Part shown: positions 8,457 to 16,922 of the stretch, one piece after another
Position numbering within the stretch: position 1 is the stretch's first letter
Layout of the letters: every line of letters starts with the position of its first letter
Assembly (NCBI GenBank): GCA_947177165.1
Contig: CAMWTP010000002.1
Span: 1-64,000, forward strand
Reading direction: 5' to 3'
Source of the DNA: an uncultured Lachnospiraceae bacterium
GTDB lineage: Bacteria; Bacillota; Clostridia; Lachnospirales; Lachnospiraceae
DNA length: 64,000 nt
Made by a program: the position numbers and the translations under genes
Notes under the pieces: generated by a model
What the model was told of the DNA's origin: nothing
The model's input: only the letters and a program-made list of their open reading frames with translations
The model's database searches: none

Positions 8457-9274
8457 CCAAACATCTCCTTTCCATACGCCAGTATCTCATCCAGCACAGA
8501 CAGCCTGCACGACGCGTCTTCCACCTTCCCCATCTCCACTGACACATATCCCTGATAATCATTCTCCCGCAGAAAAGCTGCCAGCTCACCGTGAAACTGT
8601 CTTCTTTCACGATCCATAACGACAGGCTTCAGGAACGGCTCACTGATATGTACGTGATGAATCAATCCGATGTTACCCTCCAGAATCTCGACGGGTTCAC
8701 GATTCTCAACCATCGTCCCGATATCGAGATTGAGCAAAAATCCCTCCGATGCAACCTCTCTGATCAATTCGCATGCTTCCTGCGTTGTGTTAATATAGTT
8801 TGTATTATATATGGAAGGATTTGCCTCCATGCCAATCACTGTCTTTTTGGAGAACGCATAATCGCCCACTGTCTTAAAAAAGATGACTCCCTGTTTCCAC
8901 AGTTCCCGGTCGGAGGCGTCGGGGAGCACTCTGTTTTTCGGGCTGCCGAATACAAGATTCGAACAGCCTGCCGCCTCCGCAAAATCCACTGCTTTTTTCG
9001 TGTAATCGGAGAGCACCCGTCTCTGCAGTTCATCTGCAAACAGCTTTTCCGTCCTTCCAAACCAGATGGACTGCATCGACGGAATCGCAAAGCCTTCCTT
9101 CCCTGCAAGCGCCTCCCGCCACCGTCTCACCGCATCCAGATCCCCGTAGGGATTTGTCGCAAAAAAACGCGTCGGCGCAATTTCCAGCCCTGTATAACCA
9201 TATTGATGCATCATGGCATAAACCTTTTCGTCCTCCCTGGCTGTCCACGCAATATTTGATATCGCCAGCTTCAT
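8453..9274 (-). CDS. Sugar-phosphate isomerase/epimerase-like TIM barrel (AP-endonuclease 2 fold)
   Basis: The 273-residue protein fits the xylose-isomerase-like TIM-barrel family. It opens with the strand MKLAISNIAWT, and has YTGLEIAPTRF, a metal-ligand-like IGMEANPSIYNTNY, LNLDIGTM, IHHVHISEP and GYVSVEMG near the end. Members isomerise or epimerise sugars or inositol derivatives using divalent metal. It lies between a Rossmann reductase gene and a GT2 gene and overlaps the latter, which suggests one pathway making an unusual sugar for the glycan. The substrate is unknown. Confidence 0.8.
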   Translation of the reverse strand: MKLAISNIAWTAREDEKVYAMMHQYGYTGLEIAPTRFFATNPYGDLDAVRRWREALAGKEGFAIPSMQSIWFGRTEKLFADELQRRVLSDYTKKAVDFAEAAGCSNLVFGSPKNRVLPDASDRELWKQGVIFFKTVGDYAFSKKTVIGMEANPSIYNTNYINTTQEACELIREVASEGFLLNLDIGTMVENREPVEILEGNIGLIHHVHISEPFLKPVVMDRERRQFHGELAAFLRENDYQGYVSVEMGKVEDASCRLSVLDEILAYGKEMFG

Positions 9275-9303
9275 TTCACACGAACCTCCATACTCTCTTT
9301 ATC

Positions 9304-10284
9304 CTATCCACGCTCTCCCTCTTTGATCATATGGTTCACAAACATTTTGATATCCGCCATGATTTCCTCCTTGCTGCAGATGTATCCGCCCTTTCCGCCG
9401 AATTTGGATGCATATGTAGTCCTGAAATCATATCTGGCGGGTGTTCCCTTCAGCTCATTCTTAAAGGCCTCGCCCGTCAGTGTCTTGTACAGTTCCGCGG
9501 CCGTGACCGGTTCCGTGGCGATATTCAGCAGTGTAATTTCCTCATTCAGCGCAATCTGGATATCCTCCCACAACCGTCCGAGCGGATAAAACTGGAACGT
9601 GCTGCGGCTGTCCGTGAAATTCAACGCCGTAAAACCAAGCTTTTTGAATTTTTTCTGCAGGAGTGTTTTCCTGTCCTTGTCAAGCCTGGTGCATCTGTAG
9701 AACCCATTGTCCGCCGCCTCATAGCAGGCGTCAAGCATGATGGCGTCATCCGCCTTCTCAAGCACCTTGAGCTCCTGATATTTCTCCTTTTTCAGCATGT
9801 ATGGTATGACATTAATATAGTCATATATAAAATTCTTCTTGATGTGATACCCATAGAGACCGGGAAGCCGCACAATCAGAGCATCCGGATAATTTTTTCT
9901 CGCCCACGACTCGAGGTAGTACCGGTTCAGCCCATACGGCTGGATACCGTTGCCCGTTCCACCCTTACCGCCCGACAGCACGGAATCCGTCTCATCCACC
10001 CCGACAGGATTCTGGTACACATCAATGGTGGAGATCAGCACAAGCCTCTGCGGGTTAATCTCCCTGATATTTTTTTCCGCCTCCAGAATCATCTCCATAT
10101 CGCGGTCCGGCGCACTGTTAGCCAGGTACTTCTCCGCGCGCACTCCTGCATAGATCAGTACCTCCGGCTCTAATCCATATGCTTTCTCAATATTCTGCGA
10201 ATTATACACTCCCTTGATGCGGTTTCTCGCTCTTGCATAGAGATTGCTCCCCACAAATCCCGTATAACCTACTAATGCTACCAT
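9304..10284 (-). CDS. NAD(P)-dependent sugar reductase/epimerase-like SDR
   Basis: The protein is 326 residues from the ATG at 10284, which has GGGAGG nine bases upstream and directly follows the preceding stop. The extra 22 residues of the longest frame belong to the other gene's sequence. The N-terminus carries the dinucleotide motif GYTGFVGSNLY. Later comes ISTIDVYQNP and a YxxxxxK-like YGLNRYYLESW, close to extended-SDR catalytic residues but not a clean YxxxK. It is probably a nucleotide-sugar or sugar dehydrogenase/epimerase. Its neighbours are a membrane GT2 gene and a TIM-barrel isomerase gene. Confidence 0.8.
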   Translation of the reverse strand: MVALVGYTGFVGSNLYARARNRIKGVYNSQNIEKAYGLEPEVLIYAGVRAEKYLANSAPDRDMEMILEAEKNIREINPQRLVLISTIDVYQNPVGVDETDSVLSGGKGGTGNGIQPYGLNRYYLESWARKNYPDALIVRLPGLYGYHIKKNFIYDYINVIPYMLKKEKYQELKVLEKADDAIMLDACYEAADNGFYRCTRLDKDRKTLLQKKFKKLGFTALNFTDSRSTFQFYPLGRLWEDIQIALNEEITLLNIATEPVTAAELYKTLTGEAFKNELKGTPARYDFRTTYASKFGGKGGYICSKEEIMADIKMFVNHMIKEGERG

Positions 10285-10285
10285 A

Positions 10286-11227
10286 TTAGTTTCCTCCCAT
10301 CTTCTCAATGCTTTCAAAACTGTATTTCTTGCGCCGGAATACAAGGTCAACCAGTATCTGCAGATACTTTATAATGATAGTAAGTATTCCAAACAATCCA
10401 AAAAAGGCAAAGGACATGAAAAAGATTGTCGTTGTCCAACCCGCAACCGGGGTGCTGAACAGATACACCACAGCCGAATAGACCGCCACAGCTATTGCGA
10501 CCAACATCATGAGAACAGTCATCGTGACAGAGAACTGATAACCGAGCTCCGTAAACAGAATCATACTGTTGACCGCCAGTTCCGTCCGGTATTTGCGCTC
10601 GGTCCTGTCGTCCTTTGCCGCCTGTGCACCAGTGACCTGATACCTGATATTGGCGGTTTTCAGCCCGCAGTTTGCATACACCGCCTTGCGGTATGGCACC
10701 GACTTGTTCATGCTGCTAATGCGGTTGATCACCCTGCGGCTGAGCACCCGGAAGCGCTCTGTTTCCAACTGATAGGAATAGTCTGTGAACCGGTTGAACA
10801 CTTTATAAAACAGACTGGACGTAAAGCGCTGTTTCTTGTCCGGGGAAGCACTCACAATATCGTACCCTTTCAGCGACTTCCAGTATGCCTCCATAATCCG
10901 CACGGGCGCAAAGTCCGGCACACAGGCGTCAAATTCAAGCACAAAATCCCCGATAGCCAGATCCATTCCCGCATTCATGGCAACCTCCACGCCGTGAAAA
11001 TAGCTCATGTTCAAGACAGTAATCGTAGTATTCTTCATCCCTGTGCCTATCTTCCGCACCACATCCACACTGTTGTCCTGAGAGAAGTCGTTGACGCAGA
11101 TAATCTCGGAATGCTCAAAATGCTCCTCCAGCACATTCGCCACCATCTGCAGAAAGTCTCCGACCTGTGCCTCGTCGTTGTGTACATAGAGCACCGCAGA
11201 CATAAAATTCTTTTCCTTATCGCTCAT
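10286..11227 (-). CDS. GT2 glycosyltransferase with two C-terminal membrane segments
   Basis: The 313-residue protein has the GT2 start SAVLYVHNDEAQ, NDFSQDNS and EFDACVPDF in the DXD position. Two long hydrophobic segments at about 225-290 anchor it in the membrane. This layout is that of polyprenyl-phosphate glycosyltransferases such as GtrB, which make the lipid-linked donors used by GT-C enzymes. The loss of a canonical DXD (DAC) is slightly odd. The ribosome site GAGGAAATAAG supports the ATG at 11227. Its stop abuts the start of the SDR gene. Confidence 0.85.
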   Translation of the reverse strand: MSDKEKNFMSAVLYVHNDEAQVGDFLQMVANVLEEHFEHSEIICVNDFSQDNSVDVVRKIGTGMKNTTITVLNMSYFHGVEVAMNAGMDLAIGDFVLEFDACVPDFAPVRIMEAYWKSLKGYDIVSASPDKKQRFTSSLFYKVFNRFTDYSYQLETERFRVLSRRVINRISSMNKSVPYRKAVYANCGLKTANIRYQVTGAQAAKDDRTERKYRTELAVNSMILFTELGYQFSVTMTVLMMLVAIAVAVYSAVVYLFSTPVAGWTTTIFFMSFAFFGLFGILTIIIKYLQILVDLVFRRKKYSFESIEKMGGN

Positions 11228-11297
11228 GTATTCTTATTTCCTCACTTCATTTTTGCAATTATATACTCTACCAATATATGCCGCCGCCCGCACAGAT

Positions 11298-12443
11298 TTA
11301 CAGGACTAAAATCTCATCCAGATCATACACGGTATTGATCTTTCCCGACAAAACTCCCACAAACGTAGGATTGGTCGAATAAGTGCGGACAACTGTCGGC
11401 CTTGAGTCATCAATCTCCGAACTCATCAGGATTGGCTTCATCGAGAACAGCGAATCCCTGTACGTAAACCCATACTCGTCCCGCAGATATTTGCGGGCAA
11501 GGTTTGCCATATACGGAAAAGCTGTCCTGGGCTTCGCCTTACAGTCGTTGCAATTGCCAAGATGCCTGCCGTCGCAGTATCCGCCGCTCTCCGCCTGACA
11601 CCCAAACTGCGGAACCGCATCATAGCTCGTCGCGTGCGGCGTAAACGTGACGGACGTGAGCGAGTGCAGTCCCGTCTTCCCAAACGGCATAATCGAAAAA
11701 AACGGGCCGTCCATCACGGTAAATCCATAATCCCTTAACTGATCGCTGACATCGCAGAGTATGATCTCACACAGTTCATATTTGATGCCGAATTTGTCAT
11801 ATCCCATCAGGTCAAGAATCTGGTTGGTGGACGCATATGTGGCGTTGAGCACGAATCCCGTCTGATATTTTGTCAGGATACCATTCTCCCTGACATACAC
11901 TTCATACACGTCCTGCGCTTTTTCCATTCGCTCGACACTGGCGCAAAAATGAATCTCCGCCAGACGCTCCATCTCTCCGAGTTTTTCCATGAAAAAGTCC
12001 CTCAGAATCATGGCGTCATAAGTGTACTCCCTCGTCAGAAACGCGCCGTCGCACATTCCCTGCTTAAAAAATTTTTCGGGGTGCAGCTCCTCGCACGGTA
12101 TCCGGGCCGCCTCGCAGAACTTCTGAAACTGCGCTCCGTCAGACCAGGAGTACTCGCTGGAGGTAGCGTACACTTTCTGAAATTCGCGGTTGATACAAAA
12201 ACCATAATCCTCATTAAAGCGCGCAAAATATCCCGCCGACTTCATCGCTGTCGAGAGGGAACGCGGATAGTGATACCCCTGATGCACTCTCGCCTGGTTG
12301 ATGTAAGTTGCCCGCTTAAACGGTGCATCCTCGCACTCGAGCACCAGCACATGCTGTCCGCACTTTGCACAGAAATATGCGGAGTACAGGCCGTAAAGTC
12401 CTGCTCCAATAATGATTTTGTCAAAATTCTTGTCCTGTTTCAT
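11298..12443 (-). CDS. FAD-dependent oxidoreductase (DAO-like fold)
   Basis: This 381-residue flavoprotein, starting at the ATG 12443 behind GAGAGGCAG, has the N-terminal dinucleotide site IIIGAGLYGLYSAYF and the acidic end of strand 2 (VLVLECED). The conserved ARVHQGYHYPRS follows, seen in flavoprotein relatives of UDP-galactopyranose mutase and amino-acid oxidases within glycan loci. A Cys group CNDCKAKPRTAFPY lies near residue 300. The gene overlaps the upstream GT2 gene by 23 bases. It probably acts on a nucleotide sugar or lipid-linked sugar in the cytoplasm. The reaction is not known. Confidence 0.8.
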   Translation of the reverse strand: MKQDKNFDKIIIGAGLYGLYSAYFCAKCGQHVLVLECEDAPFKRATYINQARVHQGYHYPRSLSTAMKSAGYFARFNEDYGFCINREFQKVYATSSEYSWSDGAQFQKFCEAARIPCEELHPEKFFKQGMCDGAFLTREYTYDAMILRDFFMEKLGEMERLAEIHFCASVERMEKAQDVYEVYVRENGILTKYQTGFVLNATYASTNQILDLMGYDKFGIKYELCEIILCDVSDQLRDYGFTVMDGPFFSIMPFGKTGLHSLTSVTFTPHATSYDAVPQFGCQAESGGYCDGRHLGNCNDCKAKPRTAFPYMANLARKYLRDEYGFTYRDSLFSMKPILMSSEIDDSRPTVVRTYSTNPTFVGVLSGKINTVYDLDEILVL

Positions 12444-13431
12444 GGTCACTCTGCCTCTCATCCCGCGAAAGAATCTCCCAGAAATAATATCGGGGCCTGC
12501 GCTTCGTCTCCATATAGTTCCTTCCTACATACTCCCCTATGATGCCAAGCGACAGCAGGATTGCTCCCCCGAGCACCCAGATCGACATCAATATCGATGA
12601 CCAGCCGCTGACCGTATATCCAAAGTAATGCTCATATACAATGTGTATGATCATGCCCAAACCTACAAAGAGCGCCAATACTCCCATCGCAAATACCATT
12701 CTGATCGGCTTGATGCTAAATGAAGTGATGCCGTCCGCCGCAAGCGTGAACATCTTGGTCAGCGAATATTTTGACGTTCCCTGCATGCGTGGAAAGACAT
12801 CAAAATACACCACCGAGGACTTTAACCCGATATCTGGTATAATGCCCCTCAGGAACAGATTGACCTCATCGTATTCAGCCAGGGCTTCCAACGCCTTGGC
12901 GCTCATAAGCCTGTAGTCCGCCGAGTTCTCATAGATATCGCAGCCCATGAGCCGCATCGTCTTATAGAACAATGTCGCCGAAAACTTCTTGAAAAAACCG
13001 TCCGTATTTCTGGAGTTGCGCACGCCAAATACAATCTCACTTCCGTTTACATACTCGCCGATAAAGTTTTCCATCGCGTTGATGTCCTGCTGCAGGTCGG
13101 CATCTATGGTGATCGTATAGTCACAATGCTTCCTGGAGTATAACATCCCCGCCAGAATCGCATTCTGATGTCCCCTGTTGTGTGCAAACCGAAGACCTTT
13201 GATCTCCTCGTTCCTCTCATACAGCGCTTTTATGAGCTCCCAGGTCCTGTCCCTGGAGCCGTCGTCCACAAACACAATCCTGCTCTCACCAGATATTATC
13301 TCCCGCTCCTTCAGCTCATGGAGTTTGTCCAAAAGCTTTCCGGCCGATGTTTCCAGAGCTTCCTCTTCATTGTAGCAGGGAACCACAATGTAGAGGATCC
13401 CTTTTTGTCTACTGTTCTCCACCTCTGTCAT
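12421..13431 (-). CDS. Membrane GT2 glycosyltransferase, GtrB/ArnC-like
   Basis: Counting from the ATG at 13431 the product is 336 residues; an in-frame ATG at 13488 would add 19 poorly conserved residues. It contains IVVPCYNEEEAL, FVDDGSRDRTWE, the donor motif TIDADLQQD and GVRNSR. Two membrane helices follow at about residues 240-320. This is the typical architecture of undecaprenyl-phosphate glucose/aminoarabinose-type transferases (GtrB, ArnC). The lipid-linked sugar would be flipped and used by a GT-C enzyme, and GtrII- and DUF6020-type genes lie immediately upstream. Confidence 0.9.
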   Translation of the reverse strand: MTEVENSRQKGILYIVVPCYNEEEALETSAGKLLDKLHELKEREIISGESRIVFVDDGSRDRTWELIKALYERNEEIKGLRFAHNRGHQNAILAGMLYSRKHCDYTITIDADLQQDINAMENFIGEYVNGSEIVFGVRNSRNTDGFFKKFSATLFYKTMRLMGCDIYENSADYRLMSAKALEALAEYDEVNLFLRGIIPDIGLKSSVVYFDVFPRMQGTSKYSLTKMFTLAADGITSFSIKPIRMVFAMGVLALFVGLGMIIHIVYEHYFGYTVSGWSSILMSIWVLGGAILLSLGIIGEYVGRNYMETKRRPRYYFWEILSRDERQSDHETGQEF

Positions 13432-13507
13432 ATCCTTCCATTTATTCCTACTCCCGTTATCCGCCTTTTTATATTGATTGTAAACCATATCCGATTTCTT
13501 GGCAACG

Positions 13508-15334
13508 TCATTTTACCTGCTCCTTTTGAAATATCACTGCGCAGAGCACAGGAACCAGACACATTGCCGGCATCGCATAGCGAATACATGTGTTGACCGG
13601 AGAGATCAGGCAGACCAGAATATTCACAATCGCCGGAAGTGCAGTCACGGCCTCCCGGTATCTCTTTCTGGTCAGCAGATATCCCACCGCAAACACAACG
13701 CACCATGTGTAAAAACCGCAGCGGTACAGCAGACCGATTCCCGGCAGATACTCAAACTTACCGATCTGTTCCAGCAGAAAACGAAATGGTGCGAGCGCCT
13801 CTATCTGGCGGGCGGGATGCATCCCCTCGGTAAACATATTCCTGTCCATCTCGTAAAATCCGTTCCCCTCCTTATACGGCTTCGCTTCCGGGTAATAGTA
13901 GCCGTACGAGCATTCAAGAAACGTGTTGATGTAGGACAGCGGATGCCGCCGGAACTGCGCAAACCACACTTTAAAATATTCATCTCTGATCTGGGCAAAC
14001 TCGGCATTTGTCCCATCCGCCGACGTTGCCTCACAGATTTTCAGACAGTTTTTCACCCAGTCTGCAAGCTGTGGATTGTAGACCTGCACCAACTCCTCAT
14101 AGTCAAACATCTGATTCAGAAATGCACGCTCTTCCTCCGTCACATCCTCTGGGTAATCCTGACCGTACTTTGCAGTCTGCTGAAAAAGTATACAGTAAGT
14201 ATCTTCTTTCTCCTGCAGCGACACCACGCCAAGCGACGGATACAGCACATTATTTAACAGATAAATAATCGCAAACATTGCAGTTGCCGAACCAAGGTAC
14301 ACTCCCTTTTTCTTCCCCGGTGTCATAAAGAACAGGAACGGAACAGCAAACAGCAGAATAAAAATCCCGTTGTTTCTCGTCTGCGACATCAGTACTCCGT
14401 ACAAAAGCATCCGAAGAAGATGCCGCTTTTTCGCAAAAAATTCCTCCTGCCTGACAATGCACCATGCCATCTCCACTGCGTAGAGAAGAGAAAGCGGCCA
14501 GTATATGGAATCCTTTATCACTGTAACGTCAAAAATGCACCACACGGTAAACAGCCCGTAGTAAGCGAGCCCTGCCCACCGAATCCAGTAAGGAACCTTC
14601 AACTCTTTCAGCAACAGACATACACTCGCCACCGCAAAGGCCGACAGGCAGGTCTGTCCCAATGGAATGAGAAACATCCCAAGATTAGGAATCCCCCACT
14701 CCTGCGCATAAAATGCAACCGCTCCATAGACAAATCCGAGCAGCGGCGGATGATGATTGGAAAAAGTCTCAATTCCGTAAAAAGCACAAATCTGTGCCCC
14801 GCCGTCCCAAGACATAGAACATGGATAAAACGCAATCAGATATGGCAGCCTGCAAAGAAATACCACAAGCATCACGCCCGGTATCACATGATCCTCAAAC
14901 AGCCATCTGGTCACTCCGGACACGGTATCAGTCCCTTCATGCCGTTCCACCATCCTGGTAATCTGATTGCCGAGAAGAGACACTGCCGTATAAAATAGTG
15001 GCATATACCCAATCAGCAGCAGAACCGCCAGCAGCGGATACTTCAGCGCGGGATCTGCATTCTGCGCCTTTCCGATAATCATAGCCAGCGTAAATAAAAG
15101 AGCTGTCACTGCATACCCAGTCCGATCCCTCCGCTTTTGAGATAACTGCAAGTCCTCTTTGACCCAGATGCGCCAGTATACCCAGACTATGACCACCAGT
15201 GCGATCAGCTGCGGAATCCCGTCCCCGTTGAGCGCCATCGACAGATTTCCTGTGGATTCCACGTCTGCAAACAGCGCGATCGTCGAACAAACTGCCAAAA
15301 ATAATACTGTGAGTTCCTTCATCTTCGTTTTCAT
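13508..15334 (-). CDS. DUF6020-like large membrane protein, probable GT-C transferase
   Basis: The 608-residue protein has 12 or more hydrophobic segments. A central outer loop contains SWDGGAQICAFYG and SNHHPPLLGF. The combination of an acidic residue after a membrane segment and an HHPP motif is characteristic of DUF6020-type proteins and resembles GT-C active-site loops. A large hydrophilic insertion lies at about 400-540. It lies in the heptose-containing run between GtrII-like and GtrB-like genes, which supports use of a polyprenyl-phosphate sugar donor. Enzyme activity is inferred from architecture. Confidence 0.75.
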   Translation of the reverse strand: MKTKMKELTVLFLAVCSTIALFADVESTGNLSMALNGDGIPQLIALVVIVWVYWRIWVKEDLQLSQKRRDRTGYAVTALLFTLAMIIGKAQNADPALKYPLLAVLLLIGYMPLFYTAVSLLGNQITRMVERHEGTDTVSGVTRWLFEDHVIPGVMLVVFLCRLPYLIAFYPCSMSWDGGAQICAFYGIETFSNHHPPLLGFVYGAVAFYAQEWGIPNLGMFLIPLGQTCLSAFAVASVCLLLKELKVPYWIRWAGLAYYGLFTVWCIFDVTVIKDSIYWPLSLLYAVEMAWCIVRQEEFFAKKRHLLRMLLYGVLMSQTRNNGIFILLFAVPFLFFMTPGKKKGVYLGSATAMFAIIYLLNNVLYPSLGVVSLQEKEDTYCILFQQTAKYGQDYPEDVTEEERAFLNQMFDYEELVQVYNPQLADWVKNCLKICEATSADGTNAEFAQIRDEYFKVWFAQFRRHPLSYINTFLECSYGYYYPEAKPYKEGNGFYEMDRNMFTEGMHPARQIEALAPFRFLLEQIGKFEYLPGIGLLYRCGFYTWCVVFAVGYLLTRKRYREAVTALPAIVNILVCLISPVNTCIRYAMPAMCLVPVLCAVIFQKEQVK

Positions 15335-15353
15335 TCATTTCCCCGTCCAAAAT

Positions 15354-16922
15354 TTATTCGCACATCTTGACAACCCAGATATCCTGAATCTTCTGCACAC
15401 AGCCTTCCTTCGGATACACGGCCATGTTCTTATACTCCTCAGTCTCCATAATGGCCTCCTTCTCGGAAAATCCGAGATCCGCCATGTCATAACCGACAAA
15501 CATCTTGATAAAATTATCCCTCACACTCGTCGTGATCAGACCATTCTCAAGCGCCACCCCGTCCAGCTCCCGGAGGTCCTCAGCGTCCAGAATGTCAACC
15601 TCAACAGTGCTCGGATTATCCCTGTAATAAAACTCCCCGAGAATCTCAATGCGATCGCCGTTCTCATACCCTTCGGCAGTCTCAACCATAGCGATCACTC
15701 TGTTGAAATACTGCTGTACCCGCTCTGTCGCAAAATTCGTCCTCAAATATGCGCGGTTTGCCAAAAGGTAATCGGTGTAACTGCTCACAAATATCACAGA
15801 CACCACCGCAAGGACTGCCGCATACCGCAATCCATTTCTCCATCTCACGGACACCGGCCTGATATGCCAGTCCTCCATGCAGTACTCAAGAAGCGCCAGC
15901 ACAGTCACATAAATCAGTGCGTACGCGTACAGCATCAGCATCGAATACGTTGCCTCCGGCGCCATGAAATACACAAACGCCGCTGCCAGCGGAACAAAAG
16001 CGCACAGCAGGAGCAGCATCAGAAACGTCAAAAGATCCCTGTACATTTTCCGCGCAAGCACAAGGTAGAGAAAAAGTGCTGCCGCAAGCACGCATGTAAT
16101 GACGTTTGCAGCCTGTGCCGTGCCGCTCACAAACGCGAACGGTTTCCACAGGAAATATTCGAGAAACCGCTTATAGCACCTCCCGACCAGTATCGGGATC
16201 TCGCTGACGGCAATCTGCCCCATATTTCCCACGCCGCCGTATGTCTCATTGTCCAGATTGGGATAGATCACATGCGACAGCTTCATGTAGATCAGCACCC
16301 CTGCCCCGAGCACCAATACGCACACAATCCCTTTTTTCAATATTTCTGGAAACTGTTTCCCGTGAAAAATATCCGCGATCATGCCAAGCAGCATCAGCGT
16401 TATTGCGAAACTGACATAACTCTGGTAGGTCCCGAGCGCACAGATCAGAAGTATCGTGCAGGGAAGCCAGCCATACCGGTATTTCCGCAGGAGATACACT
16501 GCAAGCGTGACCATGAGAATACCGATACCAGACGTGTGCGCCATGAACATAAATGTCATAGTGCTCACCACACTCGGAAACGTCTCCAGAACAGCCGCTG
16601 TCAAAACCGCCCCCGTGGTACTTTTTATCTGCAGGATTTCCAGAATCAGACAGGCCGATACTGCAATACACAGTATCAGCAAAAATCCATGCACCGCAGG
16701 AACACTGTATTTCCCTCCAAGGGGATGGATATACTTTAAGAACCATCTCCCGAGATAATCGCCGCTTCCAAAATTCCCCATGTTATTAGCATCATCCCAG
16801 TTGAGAAATTTATGCGTTAACATATAAAAATGTGTAAGCCATCCGATCACAATCCCCGATACCAGACAAATCCGTATATGCCTTGGAATCCTTTTTATTA
16901 ACTGTGCCAGCAAATCAAAACT
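15354..16922 (-). CDS. GtrII-like glucosyltransferase-domain membrane protein
   Basis: The start at ATG 16922 has AGGAGA 13 bases upstream and overlaps the preceding stop by 8 bases, giving 522 residues. It has about 11 membrane segments. The conserved GtrII features are NWDDANNMGNFGSGDYLGRW in the first outer loop and then HGFLLILCIAVSACLI. A soluble C-terminal domain of about 130 residues follows. GtrII-type enzymes take glucose from undecaprenyl-phosphate-glucose and add side branches to surface polysaccharide. Neighbouring GtrB-like and EamA-like genes would supply the donor and the flippase. Confidence 0.85.
   Translation of the reverse strand, partial: SFDLLAQLIKRIPRHIRICLVSGIVIGWLTHFYMLTHKFLNWDDANNMGNFGSGDYLGRWFLKYIHPLGGKYSVPAVHGFLLILCIAVSACLILEILQIKSTTGAVLTAAVLETFPSVVSTMTFMFMAHTSGIGILMVTLAVYLLRKYRYGWLPCTILLICALGTYQSYVSFAITLMLLGMIADIFHGKQFPEILKKGIVCVLVLGAGVLIYMKLSHVIYPNLDNETYGGVGNMGQIAVSEIPILVGRCYKRFLEYFLWKPFAFVSGTAQAANVITCVLAAALFLYLVLARKMYRDLLTFLMLLLLCAFVPLAAAFVYFMAPEATYSMLMLYAYALIYVTVLALLEYCMEDWHIRPVSVRWRNGLRYAAVLAVVSVIFVSSYTDYLLANRAYLRTNFATERVQQYFNRVIAMVETAEGYENGDRIEILGEFYYRDNPSTVEVDILDAEDLRELDGVALENGLITTSVRDNFIKMFVGYDMADLGFSEKEAIMETEEYKNMAVYPKEGCVQKIQDIWVVKMCE

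Noticed and set aside
9154-10173. Plus-strand open frame of about 339 codons
   Set aside because: Antisense to the SDR gene, which has a dinucleotide-binding motif and a clear ribosome site.
15159-16739. Very long plus-strand open frame (about 526 codons)
   Set aside because: It lies opposite the GtrII-like gene and encodes a His/Arg/Gln-rich, membrane-free sequence typical of an antisense shadow; no ribosome site.
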